Below are positions 41,808 to 50,382 of a stretch of 64,000 nucleotides of DNA, one piece after another. The stretch's first letter is position 1, and every line of letters starts with the position of its first letter. Source of the stretch: JACVRW01 sp963821275 (lineage in GTDB: Bacteria; Actinomycetota; Thermoleophilia; Solirubrobacterales; Thermoleophilaceae). Under the pieces are notes generated by a model. That model worked only from the letters and a program-made list of their open reading frames with translations. It made no database searches and was not told the DNA's origin. Both the position numbers and the translations under genes were made by a program. The stretch lies in NCBI GenBank assembly GCA_963821275.1, contig CAWGDF010000008.1:124001-188000 (forward strand). Reading direction: 5' to 3'.

Positions 41808-42839
41808 CTAGAGGACGGCGTCGAGCACCCGCCCGGCGCCGAAGCGGACCACGTCGTCGGCCGTCAGTCCCGTTTCGTTCTCGGCTGCTGCGATGGCGGC
41901 CCGGGCCTCGGCCTCGTCGAGCGTGCTGGTGTTCAATGCGAGAGCCGCCACCCGCGCCGGCCGGACCGGGGCGGCCACCTGCTCGTACGCCGCGATCAGC
42001 TCGGGGAGCGGGGGGATCGGCAGGTAGGGGTAATTGCGGATCGCGTCCGCGCCCGCCTTGTGCACCAGCACCAGCAGGTCGGGGGTCGAGCCGTGCAGCA
42101 GGCCCAGGGTCACGCCGGAGTACGCCGGGTGGAATAGCGCGCCCTGCCCTTCTACGAGCAACAGGTCGCCGTGCTCGGCGCCCTCGTGCACCAGCCGCTC
42201 GGCGGCGCCGGCGACGTAGTCGGAGATCACGTGGTCGACGGCGATACCCCAGCCGGCGATCGCCACGCCCGTCTGCCCGGTGGGCACGTAGACCGAGCGC
42301 AGCCCGCGCTCGCGAGCCGCGCGGTCGAGCTCGAGGGTGACCACCTTCTTGCCGATCACGGTGTCCGAGCCCACGCTGTGCACCACGCGCACCCCCTCCG
42401 GACGGCTGGCCGGCCCGTCGGGCACCGTGAGGTCGGCGGGGGCGGCGCGCAGGTCACGCAGGCGGGCCCCGCTCCTCTCGGCCGCGGCGGCCAGCTCCTG
42501 GTCGTCGGCCAGCTGGGTGTGAAGGCCGGCCTCGAGCGACAGGCCGGCCCCCAGCGCCTCCATCAGGGCCGGGCGCCAAGCCGGGTCCAGCTTGCCCCCG
42601 CTCGGGGCCACGCCGATCAGCAGCGCCGTCGCGCCGCGATCGATGGCCTCGCGCACGGTGGCCACGATCGGCACCGCGTGGAGGCAGAAGGGCTCGACCT
42701 CGCTGGCCGTCCGCCCGGCCTGGGTGGAGTCCACCACGGCGACCACGTCGCGCGTGCCGTAGCGGATCACCCCGTGCGCGGTCTTGCCGGTGTGGCGGTC
42801 GAAGAGGCCTTCGGCGAAGATGGCGAGCCGCTCGCTCAC
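41808..42839 (-). CDS. DUF1611 family protein, candidate D-glutamate N-acetyltransferase (DgcN-like)
   Basis: 343 aa. The family has an N-terminal Rossmann-like part (ALLIGVAPSGGKLDPAWRPALMEAL) and a C-terminal P-loop-like domain beginning VGSDTVIGKKVVTLEL, with LLVEGQGALFHPAYSGVTLGLLHGSTPDLLVLVHKAG. DUF1611 proteins have been described as DgcN, which acetylates D-glutamate in marine bacteria. The neighbour upstream is an enolase-superfamily enzyme overlapping by 4 bases, the same pairing as dgcN-dgcA. Assignment is by context and family; the acceptor here could differ. Confidence 0.8.
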   Translation of the reverse strand: MSERLAIFAEGLFDRHTGKTAHGVIRYGTRDVVAVVDSTQAGRTASEVEPFCLHAVPIVATVREAIDRGATALLIGVAPSGGKLDPAWRPALMEALGAGLSLEAGLHTQLADDQELAAAAERSGARLRDLRAAPADLTVPDGPASRPEGVRVVHSVGSDTVIGKKVVTLELDRAARERGLRSVYVPTGQTGVAIAGWGIAVDHVISDYVAGAAERLVHEGAEHGDLLLVEGQGALFHPAYSGVTLGLLHGSTPDLLVLVHKAGADAIRNYPYLPIPPLPELIAAYEQVAAPVRPARVAALALNTSTLDEAEARAAIAAAENETGLTADDVVRFGAGRVLDAVL

Positions 42840-43846
42840 GCCGGCGAAACCCCCAGCCCGGGCCCAGCGCCCGGCAGGACCCGGCCGTTGTGCAGCTGGA
42901 GGCCGGTGAAGGGCTCGTCGGCCAAGAGCAGGTGCCCGTCGAGGTCCACCCAGTCGGCCAGCGACGCGATCGCGGCGGCCGGCGCGATCGCGAGCTGCGA
43001 CTCGACCATGCAGCCCAGCATCACGCGCAGTCCCAGGGCGCGGGCCGCGTGGATCATCCGCACAGCCTCGCGCACGCCCCCGGACTTCGCCAGCTTGACG
43101 TTGATGGCGTCGGCGTAGCCGGCGGCCGGAGCCACGTCGGCAAGGTCATGGCAGCCCTCGTCCACCACCACCGGCGGGCGGGAGCGAAGCTCACGCAATC
43201 CGCGAAAGCTGTCGAGGTCGCCGGCCGGGAACGGCTGCTCGACGAGCTCCACGCCCAGCTCCACGAGCTCAGGCAGCAGCTCCCGGGCCGACTCCAGCGT
43301 CCAGCCCTCGTTCGCGTCCACCCGAAGCGGGGCGGCGGATTCGCCCCTCACCGCCCGCAGCCGCTCGAGGTCCTCGGCCCCGCCGACCTTGACCTTCAAG
43401 GCCTTGTAGCCCTCGGCCCCGCGCGTGCGGTTGCGGGTCCCCTCCAGAGTGTCGATGCCGATCGTGTAGGAGGTGGGGGGCGCGTCCGGCTCGAGGCCCA
43501 GCAGCCGCCACAGCGGCAGCCCGAGCCGCTTGCCGATCCAGTCGTGCAGGGCCGCGTCGATCGTCGCCTTGGCCGCCGCCTGGCCGTCGACGTCCTCCAG
43601 CCGCTCGCCGATGGCCTCGAGCGCGAACGGGTCGTCGCCCACGAGCACGGGCGCCTCCTCGGCCAGGAACGCCACCGCCGACGAGACCTCCTCGTCGCGG
43701 TAGTAGACCGGGCCCGCCTCGCCGTAGCCCACGACGCCCTGGTGCTCCAGCTCCAGCAGCACCGTCTCGGTGGTCGAGATCGACCCGCGGGAGATGGCGA
43801 ACTCCTCAGCCAGCGCCAGCGTCAGGATGCGGGGGCGAAGCTCCAC
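42836..43846 (-). CDS. Enolase-superfamily enzyme: dipeptide epimerase or N-acetyl-D-glutamate dehydratase (DgcA-like)
   Basis: 336 aa. Muconate-lactonising-enzyme subgroup: catalytic KxK at Lys151/Lys153 (KALKVKVGG), metal ligands Asp177 (VDANEGW), Glu203 (LVEQPFPAG) and Asp229 (VVVDEGCHD), and the second base in NVKLAKSGG. By sequence it would be annotated L-Ala-D/L-Glu epimerase. Its ATGA coupling to a DUF1611 gene suggests the D-glutamate route in which this enzyme dehydrates N-acetyl-D-glutamate. Both roles act on peptidoglycan-derived D-Glu. GTG 43846 start. Confidence 0.88.
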   Translation of the reverse strand: MELRPRILTLALAEEFAISRGSISTTETVLLELEHQGVVGYGEAGPVYYRDEEVSSAVAFLAEEAPVLVGDDPFALEAIGERLEDVDGQAAAKATIDAALHDWIGKRLGLPLWRLLGLEPDAPPTSYTIGIDTLEGTRNRTRGAEGYKALKVKVGGAEDLERLRAVRGESAAPLRVDANEGWTLESARELLPELVELGVELVEQPFPAGDLDSFRGLRELRSRPPVVVDEGCHDLADVAPAAGYADAINVKLAKSGGVREAVRMIHAARALGLRVMLGCMVESQLAIAPAAAIASLADWVDLDGHLLLADEPFTGLQLHNGRVLPGAGPGLGVSPA

Positions 43847-43886
43847 GGGCGGGACAGCATGACGGGTCGCACCCGACCCGTGAGGG

Positions 43887-44810
43887 CTACGCTCGCTCGG
43901 CGACCGCCTGGGCCAGCTCCTCCGAGCGCGCGCGCCGGAGCGCCTCCAGTGCGCCCATGGGCGCGACGTCGAAGAGCGATGCGGGCGCCGGATCGGTGAC
44001 CACGGTCTCGCCGGCCAGACTCTCGATCAGTGGCATCGCCACCCCGGCGTCGACGGGCGTGACCAGTCCGATCCAGTGCGAGGACAGGCGCGGGGAGAGC
44101 AGCGGCACGGGCAGCTGCGGCCGCCGGCGGACCTCCAGCACGTCGGCCATCATCTCCATCAGCTCGCCGTAGGTCACGACATCCGGGCCGCCGATCTGGA
44201 TCTCGCGGCCGGCGGAATCCTGGCGCTCGGCTCCCTGGGCCAGGTACTCCAGGACGTCGCTGACGGCGATCGGCTGGGTGCGGTTGCGTAGCCAGGAGGG
44301 GGTGATCATTGCCGGCAGGCGCTCGACCAGGTGGCGCACCACACGGTAGGACTCGCTGCCCGCGCCGATCACCATCGCCGCCCGGAAGTAGGTGAGCGGC
44401 GGTCCCTCGGCCGCCAGGGTGGCCGCGGTCTGGGCCCGGCTGCGCAGGTGCTCGGAGTGAGGCTCGCCCAGACCGCCGAGGTAGATCACCCGCTCCACGC
44501 CCTCGGCCCGGGCCATGCGCGCGAAGTTGGAGGCCGCCCGCTGCTCGCGCTCGGCAAAGCCGGAGCGCATGCCCCCGCGCCCCATCGAATGCAGCAGGTA
44601 GTAGGCCACCTCGACGCCCTCACCGGCGCCGCGCAGGCTGTCGCGGTCGAGGGCGTCGGCCTCGTGCAGCTCGTGGCCCTCCTCGGCGAGGGCGCCGGCG
44701 CGGCCGCGGTCGCGGACCATGGCCCGCACCTCCCAGCCGCGTTCGGCCAAGGCGGCCACAAGGCGTCCGCCCACGAAGCCGGTGGCGCCGGTGACCAGCG
44801 CCCGGCTCAA
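43887..44810 (-). CDS. NAD(P)-binding SDR, NDUFA9/NmrA-like
   Basis: 307 aa. RALVTGATGFVGGRLVAALAERGWEVRAMVRD is the dinucleotide fold; AYYLLHSMGRGG and RVIYLGGLGEPHSEHLRSR are typical of the atypical SDR group including NmrA-like and complex-I 39-kDa-like proteins, and GPPLTYFRAAMVIGAGSESYRVVRHLVERLPAMITPSWLRNRTQPIAVSDV follows. The catalytic Tyr-Lys pair is not conserved, so it may be a sensor or a quinone/lipid-related reductase. TTG 44810 start. It lies 45 bases after the LuxR-type regulator gene on the same strand. Confidence 0.82.
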   Translation of the reverse strand: MSRALVTGATGFVGGRLVAALAERGWEVRAMVRDRGRAGALAEEGHELHEADALDRDSLRGAGEGVEVAYYLLHSMGRGGMRSGFAEREQRAASNFARMARAEGVERVIYLGGLGEPHSEHLRSRAQTAATLAAEGPPLTYFRAAMVIGAGSESYRVVRHLVERLPAMITPSWLRNRTQPIAVSDVLEYLAQGAERQDSAGREIQIGGPDVVTYGELMEMMADVLEVRRRPQLPVPLLSPRLSSHWIGLVTPVDAGVAMPLIESLAGETVVTDPAPASLFDVAPMGALEALRRARSEELAQAVAERA

Positions 44811-44855
44811 GCGATTATCTCCACACCCCGGGTACGGCCCGGCCGGCGCCCGGGA

Positions 44856-47792
44856 TCAGGCCGTCGTGCCCGCCATTCCCTGCCGGTGCGCCACCGCGGC
44901 CGCCTCGGTACGCGAGCGCACGTCGAGCTTGGCGAGGATGCGGGAGACATGCACGCTGGCGGTCTTCTCCGCCATGTGAAGACGCTCACCGATCTCCCGG
45001 TTCGTGGCCCCCGAGGACACCAGCGCGAGCACCTCGCGCTCCCGCGCGGTGAGCCCGAAGGGATCGTCCTCCGGGTCCGGCGCGGCGACCGGCTCCAGCC
45101 CGGCGAGCGGCAGCCGGGCGCCGGCCGCCAGCGACTCGAGCTCGGACACGAGCCACTGGCTCCCCAGGTCCCGCGCTCGCTCCAAGGCAGCACCGGCGGC
45201 CGCGGCCGCGGCCGTGCGGTCGCCGGCGGCCAGCCGGGCCTCGGCCTGGCGTAGCCCACAGTAGGCGGCGGCGTAGGGGCGGCCGGCGGCCTCCCAGGCG
45301 GTCACGGCGGCGTCCCAGGCTGCCTCGCGGCCTTCGGCGCGGGCCTCCTCGGCGTCGGTCTCGGCCAGCAGCGCGCGGGCGGTGGGGCGCTCGTGGACGC
45401 TGGCCAGACGGACCCGCTCGGCCATCATGCCCGCGCGCTTGCGGGCCTCCGCCTCGGCCTCGGGGTCGCGGCGGTCGCGGGCCGATTCGGCGGCGTCGGC
45501 CTCCACCCGCAGGCCCGCGGCGGCGACCTGGGCGATGCGTATCAGGTCGTCGGAGCAGTACTCGATCCGGTCGAGGCTCTCGTCCACAGCGGCTCGCGCC
45601 GCGGTCAGGTCTCCGCAGCGGCGCTCCAGCTCGGCCCGCAGCACGCCCAGTGGACCGACGAACTGGGGCTCGGTGGAGTCGCGCGCCGCACGTTCAGCGG
45701 CGTCGAGCTCGCGGCGAACGGCGGGGTGGTCACCCCGGCCGAGCAACTGCTCGCTGCGCCGGACGCGCCGCTGCAGCTGCGTGATGCCCACATAGCGGCG
45801 GTCGTCCGGCGGCATCGCGCGGCGGGCCGCCTCCCAGTCGCCGATCTCGAAGCTGATCTCGGCCACCAGCAGCTGGAGCCAATCGGAGCCGAACCCCTTG
45901 GAGGTGAGCTCTTCGAGTCCCCGGTGCGCCACAGCGAGTGCGTCGTCGGAGCGGCCCGCCACGTGCAGCACGTCGGCCAGGTTCAGGTACGCCCGCGACT
46001 GCTCGTTCGGCAGATCCGCCTCGTGGGCCAGCTCGAGACCACGGCGCAGCGACTCCGCTCCGCCCTCCACGTCGCCGCTGCCCGCAAGCGCCACGCCCAG
46101 CGTGTTGAGCGCCCGGGTCTCGACCGCCGTGTCGCCCATGGCGTTGGCGGCCGTGAGCGCCTCCCTGGCGGCGGTGGTGGCCTCATCGAAGCGGCCCTGG
46201 AGCATCCGTGCCCGCGCCTTGGCGGCCACGAGGGCGGCCCGCTCGGCGGAGAGCTCGTCCGGCTCGAGCAGGCCCAGCGCGCGATCGAGAGTGGCCACCG
46301 ACTCCTCCTGGCGGTTGAGCTCCCACTGGGCCCAGTGCAGGCGCTCGAGCAGGGCCGCGACTGCATGCGGGTCTCGCTCCGCGTCCATCAACGCCAGCGC
46401 GCTCTGAAGCAGCGCCTCCTGGCGCAGCGGGTCGCCGCTGTGGTCGGCGGCGCTGGCCGCGCGGGCCAGCAGCGCGATCCGGCCGGCCCCGGCCACCTGC
46501 TCGGGATTCGGCACCCGTTCCCACAGGCCGAGCACTCGCTCCAGCAGGGCCAGCGCCTCCCCGAAAGCGTTCACCCGCACGGCGGCGTCGGCGGCCCGCA
46601 CAGCGCTGGCGAGCGCCGCGGGCTGGTCGCCGGCCGCCAGCCGGTGGTGGGCGATTTGCGCCGCAAGGTGCGCGCCCGGGCCCTCCTCGGCCACGCGCGC
46701 CTCCAGCGCTTCGGCCAGCGCGGCGTGCAGCTCGATCCGCTCCCCCGGCAGCAGGTCGTCGTGCACGACCTCGCGCAGCAGGGCGTGCCGGAAGGAGTAG
46801 GTGCCGTCGGGCAGGGTCACCACGATCTGGCTGGCCACCGCCTCGCGCAGAGCATCGCGCAGGGCCGCCTCGTCCAGCCCACCCACCTCGGCCAGCAACG
46901 CGTGGTCGAGCGCTGGCTGGCAGGCCAGCCAGCGGAGCAGGTCCTGCGCGGGGGCCGGCAACCGCTCCACCCGCAGCATCAGGGCGTCGCGCAGCGTCGG
47001 CGGCAGGGCGCCGCGCCCGTCCAGGCCGGCGGCCAGGATCTCCTCGGTGAAGAGCGCGTTGCCCTCGCTGCGGGAGTAGACCCGCTCGGCCAGCGCCGGC
47101 TCGGCCGGTGTGGCCAGGATGCCCTGGAGCTGCTCCGCCAGCTCCTCCCGGGTGAAGGGGAGCAGCTCCACCACAAGGGTTCCCGGATCGCGCGTCAGCT
47201 CACCGAGCAGGGGACGTAGAGGATGGCGGCGGTGGAGCTCGTCCGACCGGTAGGTGGCGATCACCAGCACCCGCTCGAGACAGAGGGTGCGGGCCAGAAA
47301 GGCGATGAACGAGCGGGTTGAGCTGTCGGCCCAGTGGAGGTCCTCGACGAGCAGGAGGACGGGCGTCTCCGCGGAGAGGGTGTCGAGGAGCGCCAGCAGA
47401 GCTTCGAAGACGGCGGCCTGCTCGGCCGGCTCGGCGCTCGCGGGCCCGGGCAGGCCGGGGAGGATCGCCGCGAGGGCGGCGCGGTGGACTTCGGGAAGCG
47501 CTTCGAGCGCCGGGTCGCCGGCGCGCACGAGCGGCCGCAGGGCGCCCAGCAGCGGCGCGTAGGGCAGCTCGCCCTCGCCCAGCTCGACGCTGTCGCCGCT
47601 CAGGACCCGAGCGCCGTGGCCCCTGGCGCGGCCCGCCAGCTCGGACACCAGCCGCGACTTGCCGACGCCCGAGTCACCGGCCACCAGCGCCAGCGAGGAG
47701 CGGCCATGGGCCGCGTCCAGCAGCGCCGCCTCCAGCTCGGCGAGCTCGGCCGAGCGCCCGACGAAGTGCGTGCTCGTCATGCGGGTGGTCAT
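44856..47792 (-). CDS. Large ATP-binding LuxR-family regulator (LAL)
   Basis: 978 aa. Walker A VAGDSGVGKSRLVSEL (Lys45) and Walker B LLLVEDLHWADSS form an AAA_16 STAND ATPase; the winged region and a long TPR-like central part (helical repeats such as ALNTLGVALAGSGDVEGGAESLRRGLELA at residues 400-850) follow. The last 65 residues, GLTAREREVLALVSSGATNREIGERLHMAEKTASVHVSRILAKL, are the GerE/LuxR helix-turn-helix. This is MalT/LAL architecture; the inducer is unknown. A 15-base inverted repeat abuts the ATG and may be an autoregulatory site. Confidence 0.92.
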   Translation of the reverse strand: MTTRMTSTHFVGRSAELAELEAALLDAAHGRSSLALVAGDSGVGKSRLVSELAGRARGHGARVLSGDSVELGEGELPYAPLLGALRPLVRAGDPALEALPEVHRAALAAILPGLPGPASAEPAEQAAVFEALLALLDTLSAETPVLLLVEDLHWADSSTRSFIAFLARTLCLERVLVIATYRSDELHRRHPLRPLLGELTRDPGTLVVELLPFTREELAEQLQGILATPAEPALAERVYSRSEGNALFTEEILAAGLDGRGALPPTLRDALMLRVERLPAPAQDLLRWLACQPALDHALLAEVGGLDEAALRDALREAVASQIVVTLPDGTYSFRHALLREVVHDDLLPGERIELHAALAEALEARVAEEGPGAHLAAQIAHHRLAAGDQPAALASAVRAADAAVRVNAFGEALALLERVLGLWERVPNPEQVAGAGRIALLARAASAADHSGDPLRQEALLQSALALMDAERDPHAVAALLERLHWAQWELNRQEESVATLDRALGLLEPDELSAERAALVAAKARARMLQGRFDEATTAAREALTAANAMGDTAVETRALNTLGVALAGSGDVEGGAESLRRGLELAHEADLPNEQSRAYLNLADVLHVAGRSDDALAVAHRGLEELTSKGFGSDWLQLLVAEISFEIGDWEAARRAMPPDDRRYVGITQLQRRVRRSEQLLGRGDHPAVRRELDAAERAARDSTEPQFVGPLGVLRAELERRCGDLTAARAAVDESLDRIEYCSDDLIRIAQVAAAGLRVEADAAESARDRRDPEAEAEARKRAGMMAERVRLASVHERPTARALLAETDAEEARAEGREAAWDAAVTAWEAAGRPYAAAYCGLRQAEARLAAGDRTAAAAAAGAALERARDLGSQWLVSELESLAAGARLPLAGLEPVAAPDPEDDPFGLTAREREVLALVSSGATNREIGERLHMAEKTASVHVSRILAKLDVRSRTEAAAVAHRQGMAGTTA

Positions 47793-47807
47793 GACGATTC
47801 AATCGTC
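47793..47807. promoter_or_regulatory. Inverted repeat abutting the LAL regulator start
   Basis: GACGATTCAATCGTC: 7-bp arms around one base, directly against the ATG of the LAL gene and 23 bases from the divergent small gene at 47830. It could be an operator or a translation-blocking hairpin. Confidence 0.4.
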
Positions 47808-47829
47808 GCAGGTGGGATCATCGGAGCCG

Positions 47830-48009
47830 ATGGCCCGCGCCGGCCTCTGCGACAGCTGCCGTCACCAGCGGATCGTCCGCAACACCCGCGGCAGCTCCTT
47901 CTCGCTCTGCGAGCGGTCGCGGACCGACGAGCGCTACCCGAAGTACCCGCGGCTACCGGTGGAGCGCTGTCCCGGCTTCGAGCGCCGGGAGGTCAGCGCG
48001 AACCGCTGA
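47830..48009 (+). CDS. Small four-cysteine protein, 59 aa (zinc-ribbon-like)
   Basis: MARAGLCDSCRHQRIVRNTRG opens a compact protein with CxxC, then FSLCERSRTDERYPKYPRLPVERCPGFE. The four Cys (7, 10, 26 and 47) and the YPKYPRLPVxRCPG tail look like a conserved actinobacterial zinc-binding small protein; function unknown. It is divergent from the LAL regulator and its 3' end overlaps the convergent lipoprotein gene by 17 bases. The longer upstream frame is a shadow of the regulator gene, so ATG 47830 is preferred. Confidence 0.7.
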   Translation: MARAGLCDSCRHQRIVRNTRGSSFSLCERSRTDERYPKYPRLPVERCPGFERREVSANR

Positions 48010-48607
48010 CGATCGTCTTGCCGTCCTCGCCGATGCGGGTCTGCGGCGCGGCGTCGGAGACGATGCCGCGGAAGCTCCCCTCGGCCGGCTCGCCGGCCGC
48101 GGCCACGGCCCGGGCCTTCCCGTCCAGCCCGGCGCCCACGCGGTAGTCGATCCGGAAGGGCCCGGCCACCACCGGGGTCACCGACCAGCGGAACTCCTTC
48201 TCGGCGTTCGGTCGCAGCGGGCCGCAGGCCCAGGTGTTCACATAGGCGGTGTCGCAGCCGCGGGGCACGTCCTCGCGGGCGTCCGGGGTGCCGCCGATCT
48301 CCACCGGCACACCGTTCACCGCAAAGCGCGGGCGCGAGGGGTCGGCCAGCTCGCTGTCGCCGCTGCGCTCGAAGTCGAACCCGTCGACGGTGACGGCGAC
48401 GTTGGGGATCGTCTCGTCGCCGGCGTTGCGCACCGTGATCCGCATCGTGGAGCGCTGTGCCAGCCGCTGGCGCGCGGGGAAGCCGGCGTCGGTGATCTGC
48501 ACCGCGAACTCGCCCTCGGGCTCGTTCTCGTCCTGGCGTTCGCCGCCGCCGCACCCGGCCAGAGCGACGAGGCCGAACACCGCTATGGCTGCGCTGAGCC
48601 TGCCCAA
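47993..48607 (-). CDS. Predicted lipoprotein with an immunoglobulin-like beta domain
   Basis: 204 aa. The N-terminus is a lipoprotein signal (SAAIAVFGLVALAGC, lipobox LAGC with Cys19). The mature part starts with GGGERQDENEPEGEFAVQI and continues as beta strands (RLAQRSTMRITVRNAGDETIPNVAVTVDGF, LRPNAEKEFRWSVTPVVAGPFRIDYRV), the pattern of a CARDB-like extracellular domain. Two further Cys (CDTAYVNTWAC) may pair. TTG 48607 start with TATGTT 9 bases upstream. It is divergent from the mce operon, so a link to the envelope is plausible. Confidence 0.72.
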   Translation of the reverse strand: MGRLSAAIAVFGLVALAGCGGGERQDENEPEGEFAVQITDAGFPARQRLAQRSTMRITVRNAGDETIPNVAVTVDGFDFERSGDSELADPSRPRFAVNGVPVEIGGTPDAREDVPRGCDTAYVNTWACGPLRPNAEKEFRWSVTPVVAGPFRIDYRVGAGLDGKARAVAAAGEPAEGSFRGIVSDAAPQTRIGEDGKTIVSGSR

Positions 48608-48694
48608 GACCGCGCGAACATAGCACCCTGAAGCCCCGCTCCGGAGCGGCTTGCGCTGGCACGCTTGCCTCTGGCGGCGGCCCCGACCATGACA

Positions 48695-48700
48695 TAGGCT
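48695..48700 (+). promoter_or_regulatory. Probable -10 box of the mce operon
   Basis: TAGGCT, about 64 bases before GTG 48764. Unlike the leaderless cases, the start here has its own ribosome site (GGGAGGAG). A perfect CCGCTCCGGAGCGG palindrome lies upstream near 48633-48646 and could bind a regulator. Confidence 0.4.
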
Positions 48701-48763
48701 TCCGCGCGAGAGAGGTGATTCTGCGGGGAGAGCGCTCGGCTTTCCTCGGGAGGAGTTCGCGAA

Positions 48764-49570
48764 GTGGTTCGAGCCGCAGCCGACCGGGTCTTCCTGCCCA
48801 CCAAGAACCTGCTCGAGCAGGTCGGGGACATGATGATCCTCACCGGCAAGACGCTCCTATCGGCGCTGCGCCCGCCCTACCCCTACGGCACGGAGTTCGT
48901 CCAGCAGTTCCTGTTCATGCTGCGGCTCTGCTGGCTGCCGCTGACGATCTCCACGATCGCCTTCGGCTACGGCGCGCCCGGGCTCCAGGCCGGCAACTTC
49001 TCGATCCTCTTCGGGGCCATCGACCGCCTCGGCGGCTTCTTCGTGCTCGCCTCGATCCGCGAGTTCGCGCCGTTCGTGACCGCGATCATCCTGGCGGGCG
49101 TCGGCGGCACGGCCATCACCGCGGACCTGGGCGCGCGCAAGATCCGCGAGGAGCTGGACGCCCTGCAGGTGCTGGGTGTCGACCCGATCAAGAACCTGGT
49201 GGTCCCGCGCTTTCTGGCGCTGATGGTGGTCACCGGCCTGTTCAACATCTACGCGCTGATCTTCGGGATCTTCGGCGGGGTGCTGGCCACACTGACCTTC
49301 GACGCGCCCTTGGGCCCCTTCTTCGCCACGCTCCTCAACAACGCGAGCGTCACCGACCTCTGGGGCTCCGTGGTGAAGACCACTCTGTTCGGGGCGATCA
49401 TCGCCATCGTCTCCTGTTACAAGGGGATGACTGCGTCCGGAGGGGCGGAAGGGGTGGGCCGAGCCGTGAACCAGGGCGTGGTGATCGAGTTCCTCGGCAT
49501 CTTCGCCTTCAACTACGTCTTCACCCAGACGCTGCTGGCCACCCACCCCGAGATCTCGGTGATCAAGTAA
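48764..49570 (+). CDS. MlaE/YrbE family ABC permease, first of pair
   Basis: 268 aa. Membrane permease of an MCE lipid importer. SILFGAIDRLGGFFVLASIREFAPFVTAIILAGVGGTAITADLGARKIREELDALQVLGVDPIKNLVVPRFLAL is the hallmark coupling segment (the EExDAL motif), and TASGGAEGVGRAVNQGVVIEF the end motif. GTG 48764 has GGGAGGAG 8 bases upstream. It is the first structural gene of the operon; its TAA shares a base with the second permease's ATG. Equivalent to YrbEA of mycobacteria. Confidence 0.92.
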   Translation: MVRAAADRVFLPTKNLLEQVGDMMILTGKTLLSALRPPYPYGTEFVQQFLFMLRLCWLPLTISTIAFGYGAPGLQAGNFSILFGAIDRLGGFFVLASIREFAPFVTAIILAGVGGTAITADLGARKIREELDALQVLGVDPIKNLVVPRFLALMVVTGLFNIYALIFGIFGGVLATLTFDAPLGPFFATLLNNASVTDLWGSVVKTTLFGAIIAIVSCYKGMTASGGAEGVGRAVNQGVVIEFLGIFAFNYVFTQTLLATHPEISVIK

Positions 49571-50370
49571 TGGGCAAAACGTGGCTCAGCGTTCCCCAGG
49601 ACTGGATCTCCTCGTTCGGGGACATGGCCCGCTTCTGCGCCCGGGTGGCGGTCAACGTGTTCAACGGCCGGGTCTTCCACTTCTTCGGCGAGGCGCTGCG
49701 CCAGGCGGGCATCCTCATCCTGGGGTCGGCCCTGGTCATATGGGGGCTCGCGTTCATCCTTGGCCTGCAGTGCGGCATCGAGGGGGCCTATTTCAATCGC
49801 TCCCTGGGCGCGCCCGCGTACGCCGGCGTGTTCGCCGCCTGGTGCGACCTGCGCGAGATCATGCCCTACGCCTTCGGCTACATGATGTCGGCCAAGGTTG
49901 GCACCGGCCTGGTGGCCGAGATCGGCGCGATGCGCATCTCGGACGAGATCGACGCGCTCGAGGTGATGGGTGTCAACTCGCTGGTCTTCCTCTGCGCCAC
50001 CCGGCTGCTGGCCGCCTGGATGGTGCTGCCGTTCATGTACATCGCGGCGGTGGGAGCCGGCTTCTTCGCCAGCTACCTGGCGGTGGTGCAGCAGATCGGA
50101 GAGGTGTCGTCGGGCGGCTTCTTCCTGATCTTCTGGATGTTCCAGAACCCGCCCGACCTTCTGTACAGCCTGATTAAGGCCATGACGATGGCGACCGTGA
50201 TCGTGCTCGTCGGGTGCTATTACGGATACAACGCGAGCGGGGGCCCGGTGGGGGTCGGAACTGCGACGGCGAAGTCCATGGTGCTGAACACTGTGATGGT
50301 CCACGTGGTGGGGATGGTGGGCACACAGATCTTCTGGGGAGCGAATCCGAGGGCGCCGATAGGCGGTTGA
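49570..50370 (+). CDS. MlaE/YrbE family ABC permease, second of pair
   Basis: 266 aa. LREIMPYAFGYMMSAKVGTGLVAEIGAMRISDEIDALEVMGVNSLVFLCATRLLAAWMVLPFMYIAA is the same coupling segment as in its partner, and GGPVGVGTATAKSMVLNTVMVHVVG the C-terminal motif. It corresponds to YrbEB; the two form a heterodimeric membrane domain. Starts in a TAATG overlap. The ATPase gene starts 12 bases downstream with GGAGGAGG, so translation can reload there. Confidence 0.92.
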   Translation: MGKTWLSVPQDWISSFGDMARFCARVAVNVFNGRVFHFFGEALRQAGILILGSALVIWGLAFILGLQCGIEGAYFNRSLGAPAYAGVFAAWCDLREIMPYAFGYMMSAKVGTGLVAEIGAMRISDEIDALEVMGVNSLVFLCATRLLAAWMVLPFMYIAAVGAGFFASYLAVVQQIGEVSSGGFFLIFWMFQNPPDLLYSLIKAMTMATVIVLVGCYYGYNASGGPVGVGTATAKSMVLNTVMVHVVGMVGTQIFWGANPRAPIGG

Positions 50371-50382
50371 GGGAGGAGGCAG

